From: a virus
Strand: one strand, 5' to 3'
Virus record (IMG/VR): IMGVR_UViG_3300044712_002655
Coordinates: 1 to 24,328 of that record
DNA length: 24,328 bases
Below, in pieces: positions 5,718 through 13,201 of the stretch; the stretch's first letter is position 1, and every line of letters begins with the position of its first letter. The translations under genes and the position numbers were made by a program. The notes under the pieces are model-generated. The model was not told the origin of the DNA. It did no database searches and saw only the letters and a program-made list of their open reading frames with translations.

Positions 5718-8407
5718 CACGCCACCGCCGGGAAGAGTGCCGAGCCAGGCATCCGGCCCTTGAGGCGCTGGAACTCGTCCAGCAGCAGCCGGGCCGCCTC
5801 CTGCATCCCGTCGACCCCGAAGATCGGGCCGTAGAAGTTGACGGTGACCTGCGGACCGCCCAGGCTGCCCACCTCCCGCGGGTTGCGCAGGACGGCGACC
5901 GTCTCACGGCCCGCCTCGCCCACAGTCATGCGCGTGGTGCCGGTCGTGTTGAAGACGCCACCGGAGGCGTAGTCGCGCCCGCCGTCCCCCTCGTTCCCCA
6001 CATCGGTCCCGATCCCGGTCCCGCTCGTCTCGCTGCCCCGCTCACTGCCCATGTCGGCGCCGTAGGAGCTGCCCCAGCTCATCCCGCCGGCGCTCGCGTC
6101 ATACGAGGTCATGTCGGCCACGACCGAGGCGATAAACCCAGGGGTGACGGTGCTGGGGAGTCCTTCGAGCGCGGATGCGACGCTCCGGGCGGCAGCCGGG
6201 CTGAGCCCGAAGGCGTCCTGGAGGTCTGAGACGTCCATCGCGCCGAAGCCGCGCAGCATTCCGTAGAACGTAAGCGGGGCGGTGAGTGGATTTGTCGCCA
6301 TCTTGTATGAGGAGTAGGCGAAGCTGGCAATGCGACCGGCTAGGGAGACCGCCATCTGTGCCGGGCTGAGATTGCCCATGATTGCTTCGGATATGCCTGC
6401 TGCCGAGGTCTGCGGACTTTGCCCGATGCCACGCCCCTCGGTGCCGCCAAAGATCCCCGCCAGTGCCGAGGACGCCCGCGACGATACGGACGGCGAATAG
6501 CTCGCTCCGGAGGAGCTGGGGCCGAAGAGGAGGCGCCCCCATGGGCCGCGCACGCCCCCCTGTTCCCGGATGGCCGCGGCCGCGGCCGGCGGGAGCACCA
6601 TCTCGCCCGGATGCAGGACGGCCCACTCCTGACCCTTGAGGTCGGGGACGTTCCACATGCCAGTATTCAAGAAGCCGAGGAAGGAGCCGACCGAGGACGC
6701 CGCCGAGCTGACGCCGCCCCAGAGGGAAGAGCCGGCATCCGAGAGCCACCCGAGCGCGGACGTGCCGTAGCCGGCCAGCGCCCCGCCCAGGAGGCCCCCG
6801 CCACCGTTCGAGCCCAGCAGGTAGTTGCTGATCCCGCTCGACATCTGGCCAGTCAGGACCCGCAGCATCGAGTAGCCGAACTGTTCCGCGACGGATCCCA
6901 GGTCCTTGAACTTGCCGGTGAGGACCGAGAAGAAGGCGTCGTCCAGCGAGCGGGTGAGGTTCTGGCCGACCTGCTGCGTCGCCTGCACCATCCGCGCGTA
7001 GGTCTCGCGCTGCTTGCGGTACATGGCGTCGTACTTCTCCGCCTCGGCACGGGCGGTCTGGTCGGCGAGCTCCATCTCCATCTCGGCGACCTTGACCCAC
7101 CCCTCCAGCTCCTGCTTCTGGGCCTCCTCGCGCTTCTTGACCTGCTCGGCCAGCAGCTCGTTCTCGACGGCGTTCTCTCGCTCGGCCAGCTCCAGCTCGG
7201 CGTCGGCGATTTTGACCCAGGCCGCGATTTCGTTCTTGGCCGCCTCCTCCTGTGCCTTCACCTCGTCCGCGAGGACCTTCGATTCCCACGCGTTGAACTC
7301 GGCGATGTCCTTTTCCCGCTGGGCCTGGACCTGCTGATCGAGCTTCAGGAAATACAGGGCGCGCTCGGTCGCTCTCTTGCGCTCCTCTTCCTGCTGCTTC
7401 AGCTCGCCCGCGGTCAGGGGCTCGACGGGCTTCGTCTTGTACCCCGTTGTGTGGAGCGAGGGATCGTCGTAGAGGCCGTAGGAACGATACGAGGTCGGAA
7501 CGTTTCGGTAGAGGCCGGGCAGCGCCTTCCGCGCCGCCTCCTCGATGGTGGTCGGCAGCGCGTCCGGAGAAACCGTCTCCCCGGAGGGCGTGAGCCACTT
7601 GATGGCCATGGTGATCGGGACCACGATGTCGCCAGCAACGCGGAGCTTGAGCGCGTCAAACGCGTCGCCCAGGTTGGCGATGGCGAGCTGATACTCGCGG
7701 GCCCGCTTCAGATCCTCGGCGGTCAGGACCTTGTTCGACTCGGCCGCCATCTGCTTGAGCGCCGCGGACCCCTGTTCGATCACGGGGATCATCTGCGTCC
7801 AGCCGCGGCCGAAGATCTCCCGGGCCAGGCTGTTCCGCTCGATCTCCCCCCGCACGCCGCCGAGGGCATCGATCGATTCGTAAAACAGGGTGAGGGCGTT
7901 CTTCTGGTGGCCGGAGGCATCGCGCGTGGAGAGGCCGAGGCGGGCCAGCGCCGGAGAGCCGCTCTCGATCGCCGCGCTCATCTTGGCGATGCCGGTCTGC
8001 ACCGTGTCGGAGCTGATGCCGAGGTCGCCCAAGGCGTCGACCAGGCCGCTGATCTTCTCGGGAGAGGCGCCGGAGATGTAGGAGAGGTCGCGCACCTCGT
8101 TGGCCAGGGCGACGAACGTCTGCAGGGAGGCCGCCGCGGCGGCGGTGAGGCCGCCACCCAGGGCTGCCGTGTAGAGGCCGAGCGGACCCAGCCCGCCCAG
8201 GATGCTGCCCGTGACCCCGCCGAAGCGCTGGGCGACGCCGGTGAGCTCGCCTTGGAGGGAATTCATCGTCCGGTTGAGATTCCCGGCGTCGTTGGTGAGC
8301 TGAACCTTGCCCTTGGAGAGCTTGGACAGGTCCTCGGTGAGCGTGCGAATCACCGGCTGGCCGGTCGCGTCGACCTTGATTTCGAGGCGGACGACTTCGT
8401 TACCCAC
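5717..8407 (-). CDS. Tail tape measure protein
   Basis: The longest gene in the window, 896 residues, which sets tail length and in lambda (gpH) forms the core around which the tube polymerises. Residues 62-100 are hydrophobic and Gly/Ala-rich (GGLGPLGLYTAALGGGLTAA), a typical membrane-active segment. ISGASPEKISGLVDALGDLG and LAREIFGRGWTQMIPVIEQG are hallmark tape measure stretches. A charged helical region at about 333-475 contains a repeat with a period of 40 residues (W397 and W437 in WVKIADAELELAER and WVKVAEMEMELADQ). The C-terminus (ASGGVF, MTVGEAGRETVAVLRNP) also matches the family. GTG at 8407 overlaps the GT frame stop by 8 bases and follows GAGGGG. Confidence 0.92.
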   Translation of the reverse strand: MGNEVVRLEIKVDATGQPVIRTLTEDLSKLSKGKVQLTNDAGNLNRTMNSLQGELTGVAQRFGGVTGSILGGLGPLGLYTAALGGGLTAAAAASLQTFVALANEVRDLSYISGASPEKISGLVDALGDLGISSDTVQTGIAKMSAAIESGSPALARLGLSTRDASGHQKNALTLFYESIDALGGVRGEIERNSLAREIFGRGWTQMIPVIEQGSAALKQMAAESNKVLTAEDLKRAREYQLAIANLGDAFDALKLRVAGDIVVPITMAIKWLTPSGETVSPDALPTTIEEAARKALPGLYRNVPTSYRSYGLYDDPSLHTTGYKTKPVEPLTAGELKQQEEERKRATERALYFLKLDQQVQAQREKDIAEFNAWESKVLADEVKAQEEAAKNEIAAWVKIADAELELAERENAVENELLAEQVKKREEAQKQELEGWVKVAEMEMELADQTARAEAEKYDAMYRKQRETYARMVQATQQVGQNLTRSLDDAFFSVLTGKFKDLGSVAEQFGYSMLRVLTGQMSSGISNYLLGSNGGGGLLGGALAGYGTSALGWLSDAGSSLWGGVSSAASSVGSFLGFLNTGMWNVPDLKGQEWAVLHPGEMVLPPAAAAAIREQGGVRGPWGRLLFGPSSSGASYSPSVSSRASSALAGIFGGTEGRGIGQSPQTSAAGISEAIMGNLSPAQMAVSLAGRIASFAYSSYKMATNPLTAPLTFYGMLRGFGAMDVSDLQDAFGLSPAAARSVASALEGLPSTVTPGFIASVVADMTSYDASAGGMSWGSSYGADMGSERGSETSGTGIGTDVGNEGDGGRDYASGGVFNTTGTTRMTVGEAGRETVAVLRNPREVGSLGGPQVTVNFYGPIFGVDGMQEAARLLLDEFQRLKGRMPGSALFPAVA

Positions 8408-9073
8408 GGGGCCCCTCTTTCGGTGCGAGCGTCCGGAGCGTCTCGATCCGGTGGGCCAGGGCGCGCAACTCGTCGCGCGTCCCCGTCCACCCCAGCACGA
8501 TCAACGCCAGCTCCCAGGACATCCCCAGCTCCAGGAGCCGATGCAGCTCGGCCGCCTCCTGGAGGTCCTCGGTCCAGGCCACCCGCTCGCAGGTCCAGCA
8601 GGCCGGCTGGGCCCCCCGGGCCAGGAGCGGGCAGTCCGGGCAGAGGGGGTCCAGCACGACCCCCTCCGCCTTCCCGTGGGCCGCCCTTACGCGCTCGGCG
8701 TACCGGACGGCCCGGACGAGTTTTTTGCGGCGGCCTGCTCCAGGTCCGCGCGCGCCGGGGTCTCGCGGGCGGTGCGGATCGCCTCCTTCACACTCTCGGG
8801 CAGCCGGAGCTTGTTCTCCCGCGTGAGCGGCGGGTTCCCGTCCAGCCCGCGCCAGTCGATGAGGGAGGCGTCGAGCAGGTCGTCCTCGACAGCCTGCAGG
8901 TAGGTGGCGAGGGCGTCGGGGTCCTGGGAGACCCGGGCCTCGCGCATGGCGCGGCGGTGTGCCCCCTGGATCTCGCGCCGGGCCGCGTCGGAGAGCCGGC
9001 GCACGTCGAATTCAGACTCCCCGATGGAGACCACGATCGGGGGCTCGTCATCCGCGATCAATCGGACGCGCAT
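8400..9073 (-). CDS. Tail assembly chaperone GT, -1 frameshift product
   Basis: The extended form of the tail chaperone, made if ribosomes slip -1 on the heptamer at 8720-8726. Codons 1-118 come from the upstream G frame, then reading continues in the -1 frame with no stop to TAA at 8400, about 224 residues in all. The T part contains a C-x2-C-x11-C-x2-C pattern (CPDCPLLARGAQPACWTC) that could bind zinc, followed by two predicted helices (LQEAAELHRLLELGMSWELA and DELRALAHRIETLRTL). In lambda, G and GT bind the tape measure and tube proteins and are absent from the virion. Location between tube and tape measure genes fits exactly. A separate GTG start at 8657 for T alone is possible but lacks the family logic. 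Confidence 0.8.
8687..9073 (-). CDS. Tail assembly chaperone G (unshifted product)
   Basis: A 128-residue acidic-to-basic helical protein. It starts with a short beta region (MRVRLIADDEPPIVVSIGES), followed by helices (SDAARREIQGAHRRAMREAR; LATYLQAVEDDLLDASLIDW) and a low-complexity tail (AAAKNSSGPSGTPSA) that is read only when no frameshift occurs. Size, predicted fold and placement between the tail tube and tape measure genes match lambda gpG-type chaperones, which keep the tape measure soluble before tube assembly. Sequence similarity to a named family is not evident to me. The assignment rests on gene order plus the slippery heptamer ten codons before its stop. Confidence 0.78.
   Translation of the reverse strand: MRVRLIADDEPPIVVSIGESEFDVRRLSDAARREIQGAHRRAMREARVSQDPDALATYLQAVEDDLLDASLIDWRGLDGNPPLTRENKLRLPESVKEAIRTARETPARADLEQAAAKNSSGPSGTPSA
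8720..8726 (-). promoter_or_regulatory. -1 programmed frameshift heptamer A_AAA_AAC
   Basis: On the minus strand the G frame reads GCA AAA AAC, giving A_AAA_AAC in the exact X_XXY_YYZ phase needed for tandem tRNA slippage by -1. This is one of the most efficient bacterial slippery sequences. After slipping, the frame opens into the zinc-motif T region and remains open to 8400. Downstream GC-rich sequence contains CCGG direct/inverted repeats but no long stem is obvious. Confidence 0.8.
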
Positions 9074-9099
9074 ACTGCCTCCACACTGTGTAGGGTGGA

Positions 9100-9119
9100 C
9101 GGGGGCCGGGTGGCCCCCG
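9100..9119 (-). terminator. Hairpin after the tail tube gene
   Basis: Perfect 8-bp inverted repeat CGGGGGCC/GGCCCCCG with a 4-base loop in the 52-base gap between the tail tube stop (9126) and the G chaperone start (9073). There is no T-run after it, so it is more likely a partial terminator, attenuator or mRNA-stabilising stem than a full stop, since downstream tail genes must still be transcribed. Confidence 0.5.
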
Positions 9120-9125
9120 GAGAGG

Positions 9126-10085
9126 TTACGCGAAGGAGATCGTCAGGTCGGCGTCCCCGCCGGCCGGGTCGCAGAGGTTGCAGGTGGCCCGGTACATCAG
9201 GATCCCTTCCTTGTCGAAGGTCTCCAGGCGGGCGAACTGCATCGCGGGGATGGTCACCGTGACCTTGTTGTACTGGGTCGCCCCGACCGTGAAGCTGCAG
9301 TCGATCTGGGTGCCGGCGAGCAGCGTGGCGAACCAGGGATACCCCGCCTCGGTGGTGGCCTCGGCCTCAAAGGTGATCACGGGGGTCCGCTCGGCGACCA
9401 TCTCCATCCCGGCGTAGCCCGTGGCGGACGTCCCGTCCCCGCGGGGGACGATCCGGCGGCCGAGGTCGAGGCGGATCTCGCCATGCTTGGCGGCGTAGTT
9501 GGCCGCGGCGATCTGGAAGGCCGAGGCCAGCATCACCGGGAAGGCGATGGTGGGCTCGCCCGTGGGCACGACCGTCGCCCCGTCGGCGGGGGCGGTGTAG
9601 AGCGCCCGGAGCCCGGCGGACAGCCGCGCGGGGGCCCCGACGGGGAAGGTGAAGCTCCCCAGGGCGCGGGCCCCGAGCAGCTTCGTGATCACCCCGTCCA
9701 GGTAGACGTAGAAGCTGAACGACTCGAAGGCACTGGAGCGGAGCGTGTAGTCCCACTTCTCCGAGCCGGGGGTGGCCGTGTTGGCCGCGGCGAGCCCACA
9801 GGCCCGGAGCAGGGCGTCCGCCTTGGGCTTGACGCTGGCCGAGTAGGCCACGCCCGACCCGCGGAGCAGGACCTCGGCCTGGCCCTCGAAGCGCCGCGCC
9901 CCGATCACGCCGGGGAGCTGGGAGCCCTTGCCGGTGTGGACGTTGGGGACGTAGAAGTCCACCTGGGGATCGGGCGGGGTGATCAGGGCGTAGAAGCCCT
10001 CCGCCGCCGCCGGGGTGGCGTCCGTCCCCTCGGGGGACTCCACCTTGCCGAGCATCGTGGCGAGCTTGAGCAGTCGCGTGGCCAT
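9126..10085 (-). CDS. Major tail tube protein
   Basis: A 319-residue protein opening with MATRLLKLATMLGKVESPEG and then TDATPAAAEGFYAL. The 'K.ESPEGTDA.P' pattern is widespread at the start of siphovirus tail tube proteins. The rest is predicted beta-rich, with segments like PGVIGARRFEGQAEVLLRGS and ARALGSFTFPVGAPARLSAG. It would stack as hexamers around the tape measure (lambda gpV role). GGAGGAGAG precedes ATG 10085. Downstream of it are a hairpin and then the chaperone genes, which agrees with the lambda V-G-GT-H order. At 319 residues it is longer than lambda V (246), so it may carry an additional domain. A beta-rich tail with CNLCDPAGG ends the protein. Confidence 0.75.
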   Translation of the reverse strand: MATRLLKLATMLGKVESPEGTDATPAAAEGFYALITPPDPQVDFYVPNVHTGKGSQLPGVIGARRFEGQAEVLLRGSGVAYSASVKPKADALLRACGLAAANTATPGSEKWDYTLRSSAFESFSFYVYLDGVITKLLGARALGSFTFPVGAPARLSAGLRALYTAPADGATVVPTGEPTIAFPVMLASAFQIAAANYAAKHGEIRLDLGRRIVPRGDGTSATGYAGMEMVAERTPVITFEAEATTEAGYPWFATLLAGTQIDCSFTVGATQYNKVTVTIPAMQFARLETFDKEGILMYRATCNLCDPAGGDADLTISFA

Positions 10086-10112
10086 CGGTCTCTCCTCCTG
10101 TCCGGCCCCGCG

Positions 10113-10388
10113 TCAGGCGGCGGCCTCATCCATGGGGGGGGCGGGATCGGTCGGGGGCTCCGGGATGGCCTCCGGCTCCTGGGGCAGCTCGGGGGCGGAC
10201 TCCGGCTCCGGGGATGGCTCCGGGGCCGGGGCGGGCGGCGGGTCCTCGGCAACCGGCACGGCCCAGCCGCGAGCGATCCATTCGCGGGCCGTGGATTCCT
10301 GGGCGTCGAGCACAGTGCCGTCCGCCAGGTCCTCGCCCACCTGGAGCGGGGCCACGAGCAACACGTTGGGAGCGATCTGGATGCGCAT
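10113..10388 (-). CDS. Small protein with Pro/Glu-rich tail, unknown function
   Basis: A 91-residue protein in two parts. Residues 1-49 form a small folded region (MRIQIAPNVLLVAPLQVGED, then ESTAREWIARGWAVPV). Residues 50-91 are almost entirely Pro, Glu, Ala and Ser (for example PAPAPEPSPEPESAPELP), an extended disordered acidic tail. GGAGG precedes ATG 10388. The 'AREWIARGWAV' segment occurs in small phage proteins near head or tail genes but I cannot name a function. It lies at the end of the four-gene insert that precedes the tail tube gene. The PE tail could be a flexible linker or a spacer exposed on the virion. Confidence 0.65.
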   Translation of the reverse strand: MRIQIAPNVLLVAPLQVGEDLADGTVLDAQESTAREWIARGWAVPVAEDPPPAPAPEPSPEPESAPELPQEPEAIPEPPTDPAPPMDEAAA

Positions 10389-10399
10389 GAGACCCTCCG

Positions 10400-10702
10400 T
10401 CAGGGGCCGACCTCCAGGAGGTCGACCTTGATCTCGGCGACGTAGACCTCATCGCCGATGGTGCCCTTGAGCTGGACGAAGTAGAAGCCGGGGGCGGCCA
10501 GCACGGGGAGCGTGGAATCGAACGGGGCGGACAGCTCGCTGGTCGTGGAGTCCCAGGTGGCCGCGGTCCAGTCCACCACCACCGCGCGGGCGGCGGTCAG
10601 GATGCGGAAGCTCGGCGCCGTGAGGAGCCAGGCGCCGGTGCCCCGGGCCTGCGAGACTTTGACCGTCACGTCCCGCTTGTCGCCCTCGCGCAGCGTGATC
10701 AT
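10400..10702 (-). CDS. Small beta-rich virion protein, unknown function
   Basis: A 100-residue protein, MITLREGDKRDVTVKVSQAR, then SFRILTAARAVVVDWTAATW and APGFYFVQLKGTIGDEVYVA. Alternating hydrophobic residues suggest a single immunoglobulin-like beta sandwich, similar in shape to the N-terminal modules of some baseplate or fibre proteins. ATG at 10702 overlaps the stop of the LamG-fold gene as ATGA, so the two are translated together and may act together. No family assignment is secure. Confidence 0.65.
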   Translation of the reverse strand: MITLREGDKRDVTVKVSQARGTGAWLLTAPSFRILTAARAVVVDWTAATWDSTTSELSAPFDSTLPVLAAPGFYFVQLKGTIGDEVYVAEIKVDLLEVGP

Positions 10703-11520
10703 CGGGACACCTCGGTAAGCCGGAATTTCGGCCCCAGCTCGGTCATCCTGAACCGCGGCGGCAGTTCGGTTGTCCGGAACCCCATCCCCAGCCCGCTCAC
10801 CGTGAAGTACCGCCGCTGCGGCCCCGCCGGGCGAATCAGGGCGTAGGGCTCGGCCGAGACCTGGCGGGCCTCGTCGGCAGTCAAGGCGCGGCCCGTCCAG
10901 AGCGCCAGGTGGGCGATGGAGCCGTGGAGGGAATTGCTCGAGTTGTCGTTGCCGACGTAGGTCAGATTTGTCGACAGCACATTCGCCATGGTGCCATCCG
11001 GCCGCCCGTCGAGATACCAGGTTCCCGCCCCGGCGCGGACGGAGAGGATCGCGTCGTACCAGCGGTCCAGGGCCAGCACGGAGTTGGTGAGATGGTCTCC
11101 AATATAGAAGTAGGTAAGCTTCGAGACCCCACCGCCGCGCGCCCACAAGCCGATGCTTGACGACGGGCCGACGATCACGGAGCCGTAGGTCTCCGCGTAG
11201 GAGGAGATCAGCAGCCGGACCAGGAGCGTGAACGTGGTCCCCGTGGTGATCGGGGGGACGGCCATGCCCTCGGTGGTCGAGGCGGTCGGGACGGCGCGGA
11301 GGCCCATCGAGCCGCCCGGACCGCACCCCCAGGAGACGGCGGAGCCGGTCAGCAGCCCATCGCGGCCCTTGCCGGTCACGTCGCGCACGCGCCGGCCTGC
11401 CCCCTCGTGGCAGAGCCAGTAGGCGGCGAGGCTGGACTCCAGCGGGTGGCCCCAGTCCATCTCGCTGCCGAGGGGCGGCTTCTGGCGGGCCGGGGAACGC
11501 CCGGTGCGCGCGATGTGCAT
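10699..11520 (-). CDS. LamG/concanavalin-fold protein with C-terminal 9-residue repeats
   Basis: A 273-residue protein. Residues 25-230 fit the laminin-G / concanavalin-like sandwich (LamG_3 type) common on phage surfaces: LESSLAAYWLCHEGAGRRVR, a central TTGTTFTLLVRLLIS, RWYDAILSVRAGAGTWYLDG, and the diagnostic end HGSIAHLALWTGRALTADEA followed by AEPYALIRP. Such domains bind carbohydrates. The last 26 residues are three tandem copies of FRxTEL/V (FRTTELPPR, FRMTELGPK, FRLTEVSR), probably an anchoring peptide or oligomer contact. ATG at 11520 shares one base with the preceding stop (TGATG), and its own stop overlaps the next start. It is a candidate virion decoration or host-attachment protein. 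The carbohydrate ligand is unknown. Confidence 0.78.
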   Translation of the reverse strand: MHIARTGRSPARQKPPLGSEMDWGHPLESSLAAYWLCHEGAGRRVRDVTGKGRDGLLTGSAVSWGCGPGGSMGLRAVPTASTTEGMAVPPITTGTTFTLLVRLLISSYAETYGSVIVGPSSSIGLWARGGGVSKLTYFYIGDHLTNSVLALDRWYDAILSVRAGAGTWYLDGRPDGTMANVLSTNLTYVGNDNSSNSLHGSIAHLALWTGRALTADEARQVSAEPYALIRPAGPQRRYFTVSGLGMGFRTTELPPRFRMTELGPKFRLTEVSR

Positions 11521-12173
11521 CAGGCCCCCTGCTCGCTGTCGAGCGTCTGCGCGTAGCAGACCACGGCCACCGCCTCGCCCGCCGCGTCGTCGCCGTAGTC
11601 GATGATCACCTCGACCGTGCAGCCGCCGGGGACCCAGACCCACCACTGATCCGCCTTGCTGGTCAGGATCTCGTTGTCAACCTTGACCTGCTTGCAGGGG
11701 GCATCGATGGTCAGCGTGGTCCCGCTGAACTTGGAGACGCGGACGAACTCCAGCTTGGGGAGCGCGGTCCCCCCGGCGGGGATGGCGTCGACCCCCCAGC
11801 AGGCGTAGTCCTCATCCGCCGCCGGGGTGCCGGTGCCGTCGACCTCGAAGGCCGAGGAGCCTGCGGGGTAGCCCGCGCCCAGGTTGATGGCCTTGAGGAT
11901 GGCCGCCGCGGTCTGCGAGAGGAACGAGGCCCAGGGCGCGCCCGGCGTCAGGATTGCGCCCGCGTTGAGGGTGCGGCGGATCTCGACCTGGACGCCGTTG
12001 GTCAGGGCGGTGGTGCCGCCGCGGCCGACGCCGACGAAGAGGTAGGCCCCGTGCTTGCCCGCGAGGGCCAGCGTGCCACGGACGACGGAGCCCCGGGCGA
12101 GGGCCTGGGGGGCGATGACCACGCGGGTGCCCGCCGCGTCGTCGGTCCAGCTCGGGGTGAAGGTGATCGTCAT
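11520..12173 (-). CDS. Beta-rich structural protein, unknown function
   Basis: A 217-residue protein beginning MTITFTPSWTDDAAGTRVVI. Most of it is Gly/Ala/Thr/Val-rich with alternating hydrophobics (KHGAYLFVGVGRGGTTALTN; VQVEIRRTLNAGAILTPGAP; LTIDAPCKQVKVDNEILTSK; DQWWVWVPGGCTVEVIIDYG), consistent with a beta-barrel virion protein. Two cysteines occur in the C-terminal half along with CWGVDAIP. ATG at 12173 lies 9 bases after the tail terminator-like gene, and its stop is fused to the LamG-fold start (TGATG). This tight coupling suggests that it and the LamG protein are partners, for instance base and head of an appendage. No named family is recognised. Confidence 0.68.
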   Translation of the reverse strand: MTITFTPSWTDDAAGTRVVIAPQALARGSVVRGTLALAGKHGAYLFVGVGRGGTTALTNGVQVEIRRTLNAGAILTPGAPWASFLSQTAAAILKAINLGAGYPAGSSAFEVDGTGTPAADEDYACWGVDAIPAGGTALPKLEFVRVSKFSGTTLTIDAPCKQVKVDNEILTSKADQWWVWVPGGCTVEVIIDYGDDAAGEAVAVVCYAQTLDSEQGA

Positions 12174-12182
12174 GCGCTCCCC

Positions 12183-12647
12183 CTATCCCTGCGTGCTCGG
12201 GTCGCCGCGGAGGGTCTGGTACTGGATCTTGAACTGAGCGGAGACGGCGGCCAGGATGCCGGGCGGCTCGTCGGTGGCCACCTCGTTGTCGGTCATGCTC
12301 ACATTGTTCACGAGCCCGCCCAGGGTGGCGTCGGCGGTGAACGCGCGCTCCAGGTCGGCGAGCATCCGGTTGGCGACCGTCGACGGCTTCTCCTCGGCGG
12401 GGCACTCCATCCACACGTCCACGAAGATATGGAGCGTCCGCAGGATGAGGCCGGCGATCTCCTCGTCGTGCGTCTCCTCCTCCCCCTCCTGGAGGAACGC
12501 GGCCGGGAGGGTGCCCAGGGCGGCCGGGTTGTATTTCCCCCGGCGGACCGTGGCCATGACGTGGTGATAGGCCCCTGTCCCGTTGATGGCCAAGAGGCGG
12601 GCCTCGCACGCCTGGAGGATGACTTCGCGGTGCGGTTCGCTGGCCAC
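12183..12647 (-). CDS. Tail terminator-like protein (gpU position)
   Basis: A 154-residue protein. Its C-terminal two thirds (FVDVWMECPAEEKPSTVANR, MLADLERAFTADATLGGLVN, then a final ILAAVSAQFKIQYQTLRGDP) match the alpha-beta pattern of phage tail terminators. In these, a helix with 'A..ML.D.E.A' is followed by beta strands and an ending of the form 'F.I.Y.T..GDP', a feature seen in many gpU-like proteins. The tail terminator caps the tail tube and joins it to the head. GTG at 12647 has GGAGGG close upstream. It follows the gpZ-like gene by 10 bases, as U follows Z in lambda. Confidence 0.7.
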   Translation of the reverse strand: MASEPHREVILQACEARLLAINGTGAYHHVMATVRRGKYNPAALGTLPAAFLQEGEEETHDEEIAGLILRTLHIFVDVWMECPAEEKPSTVANRMLADLERAFTADATLGGLVNNVSMTDNEVATDEPPGILAAVSAQFKIQYQTLRGDPSTQG

Positions 12648-12657
12648 GGGCCCTCCG

Positions 12658-13200
12658 TCAGCGGCGGTGCAGGAGGAACGTGATTTCGCGCGTCAGATGC
12701 TTCCGGAACTCGATCGTGGTAAGCGGCTCCATGGCCGCGAAGAGCTGCTCCGTCTCGACGATCTCCGGCACGGAGGGGCCGAACTGCGAGTGAATCGGGG
12801 TCCGCTCCCGGCCGCCGCGCAGGAACACGCCGGGGCGCCCGCGCGGGAGCTTGGGGAGCAGGAACGCGTGCTCCAGCGTGACCCGGCCCGCGCCGGTCTT
12901 GAACGTGACCCCGTGGGCAGTCTGCCGAGCCCCGAACGCAAGCCGGGTGATGGGCCCGCCCCGGGCGGTCAGCGTGGCAGCCAGGTTGCCCACGTAAGCC
13001 TGCTTGATCTTGAGGTTGCCGGAGACCTGCTTCTGCGTCAGGCCGATGGCTCGGGCGATCTCGCGCTTGGCGTAGGTGCGCGCCGTCTTGATGGTCCGGT
13101 TCAGCGCCCGGTAGATGGCCGTGGGGGCGTCGTCCCCCAGCGCTTTGAGCGCCCGCATGGCGGCGTCGGCGTCGAAGGCGTAGGAGAGCAGGACGGGCAC
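12658..13200 (-). CDS. Minor tail protein Z-like (head-tail connection)
   Basis: A 180-residue protein resembling the prophage minor tail protein Z (gpZ) family. The N-terminal half is helical and basic: MRALKALGDDAPTAIYRALN, RTIKTARTYAKREIARAIGL and TQKQVSGNLKIKQAYVGN, where 'RALNRT...R....I....GL.QK.V' is the family pattern. The C-terminal half is beta-like with LPRGRPGVFLRGG, then the conserved RTPIHSQFGPSVPEIV. In lambda gpZ is needed to connect the tail to the head. GTG at 13200 follows the preceding stop with a single-base gap. Length and order (FII-Z-U) agree with lambda. Confidence 0.82.
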   Translation of the reverse strand: MPVLLSYAFDADAAMRALKALGDDAPTAIYRALNRTIKTARTYAKREIARAIGLTQKQVSGNLKIKQAYVGNLAATLTARGGPITRLAFGARQTAHGVTFKTGAGRVTLEHAFLLPKLPRGRPGVFLRGGRERTPIHSQFGPSVPEIVETEQLFAAMEPLTTIEFRKHLTREITFLLHRR

Positions 13201-13201
13201 G

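Noticed and set aside
6419-9262. A 947-codon open frame on the + strand, and other long + strand frames (324-1430, 4425-5834, 13455-15716, 17909-19129, 19542-21878).
   Set aside because: They run antisense to well-identified tail, capsid, portal and terminase genes. Their products are Arg/Gly/Pro/Ala-rich with no recognisable domain. Such frames are expected opposite real genes in GC-rich DNA.
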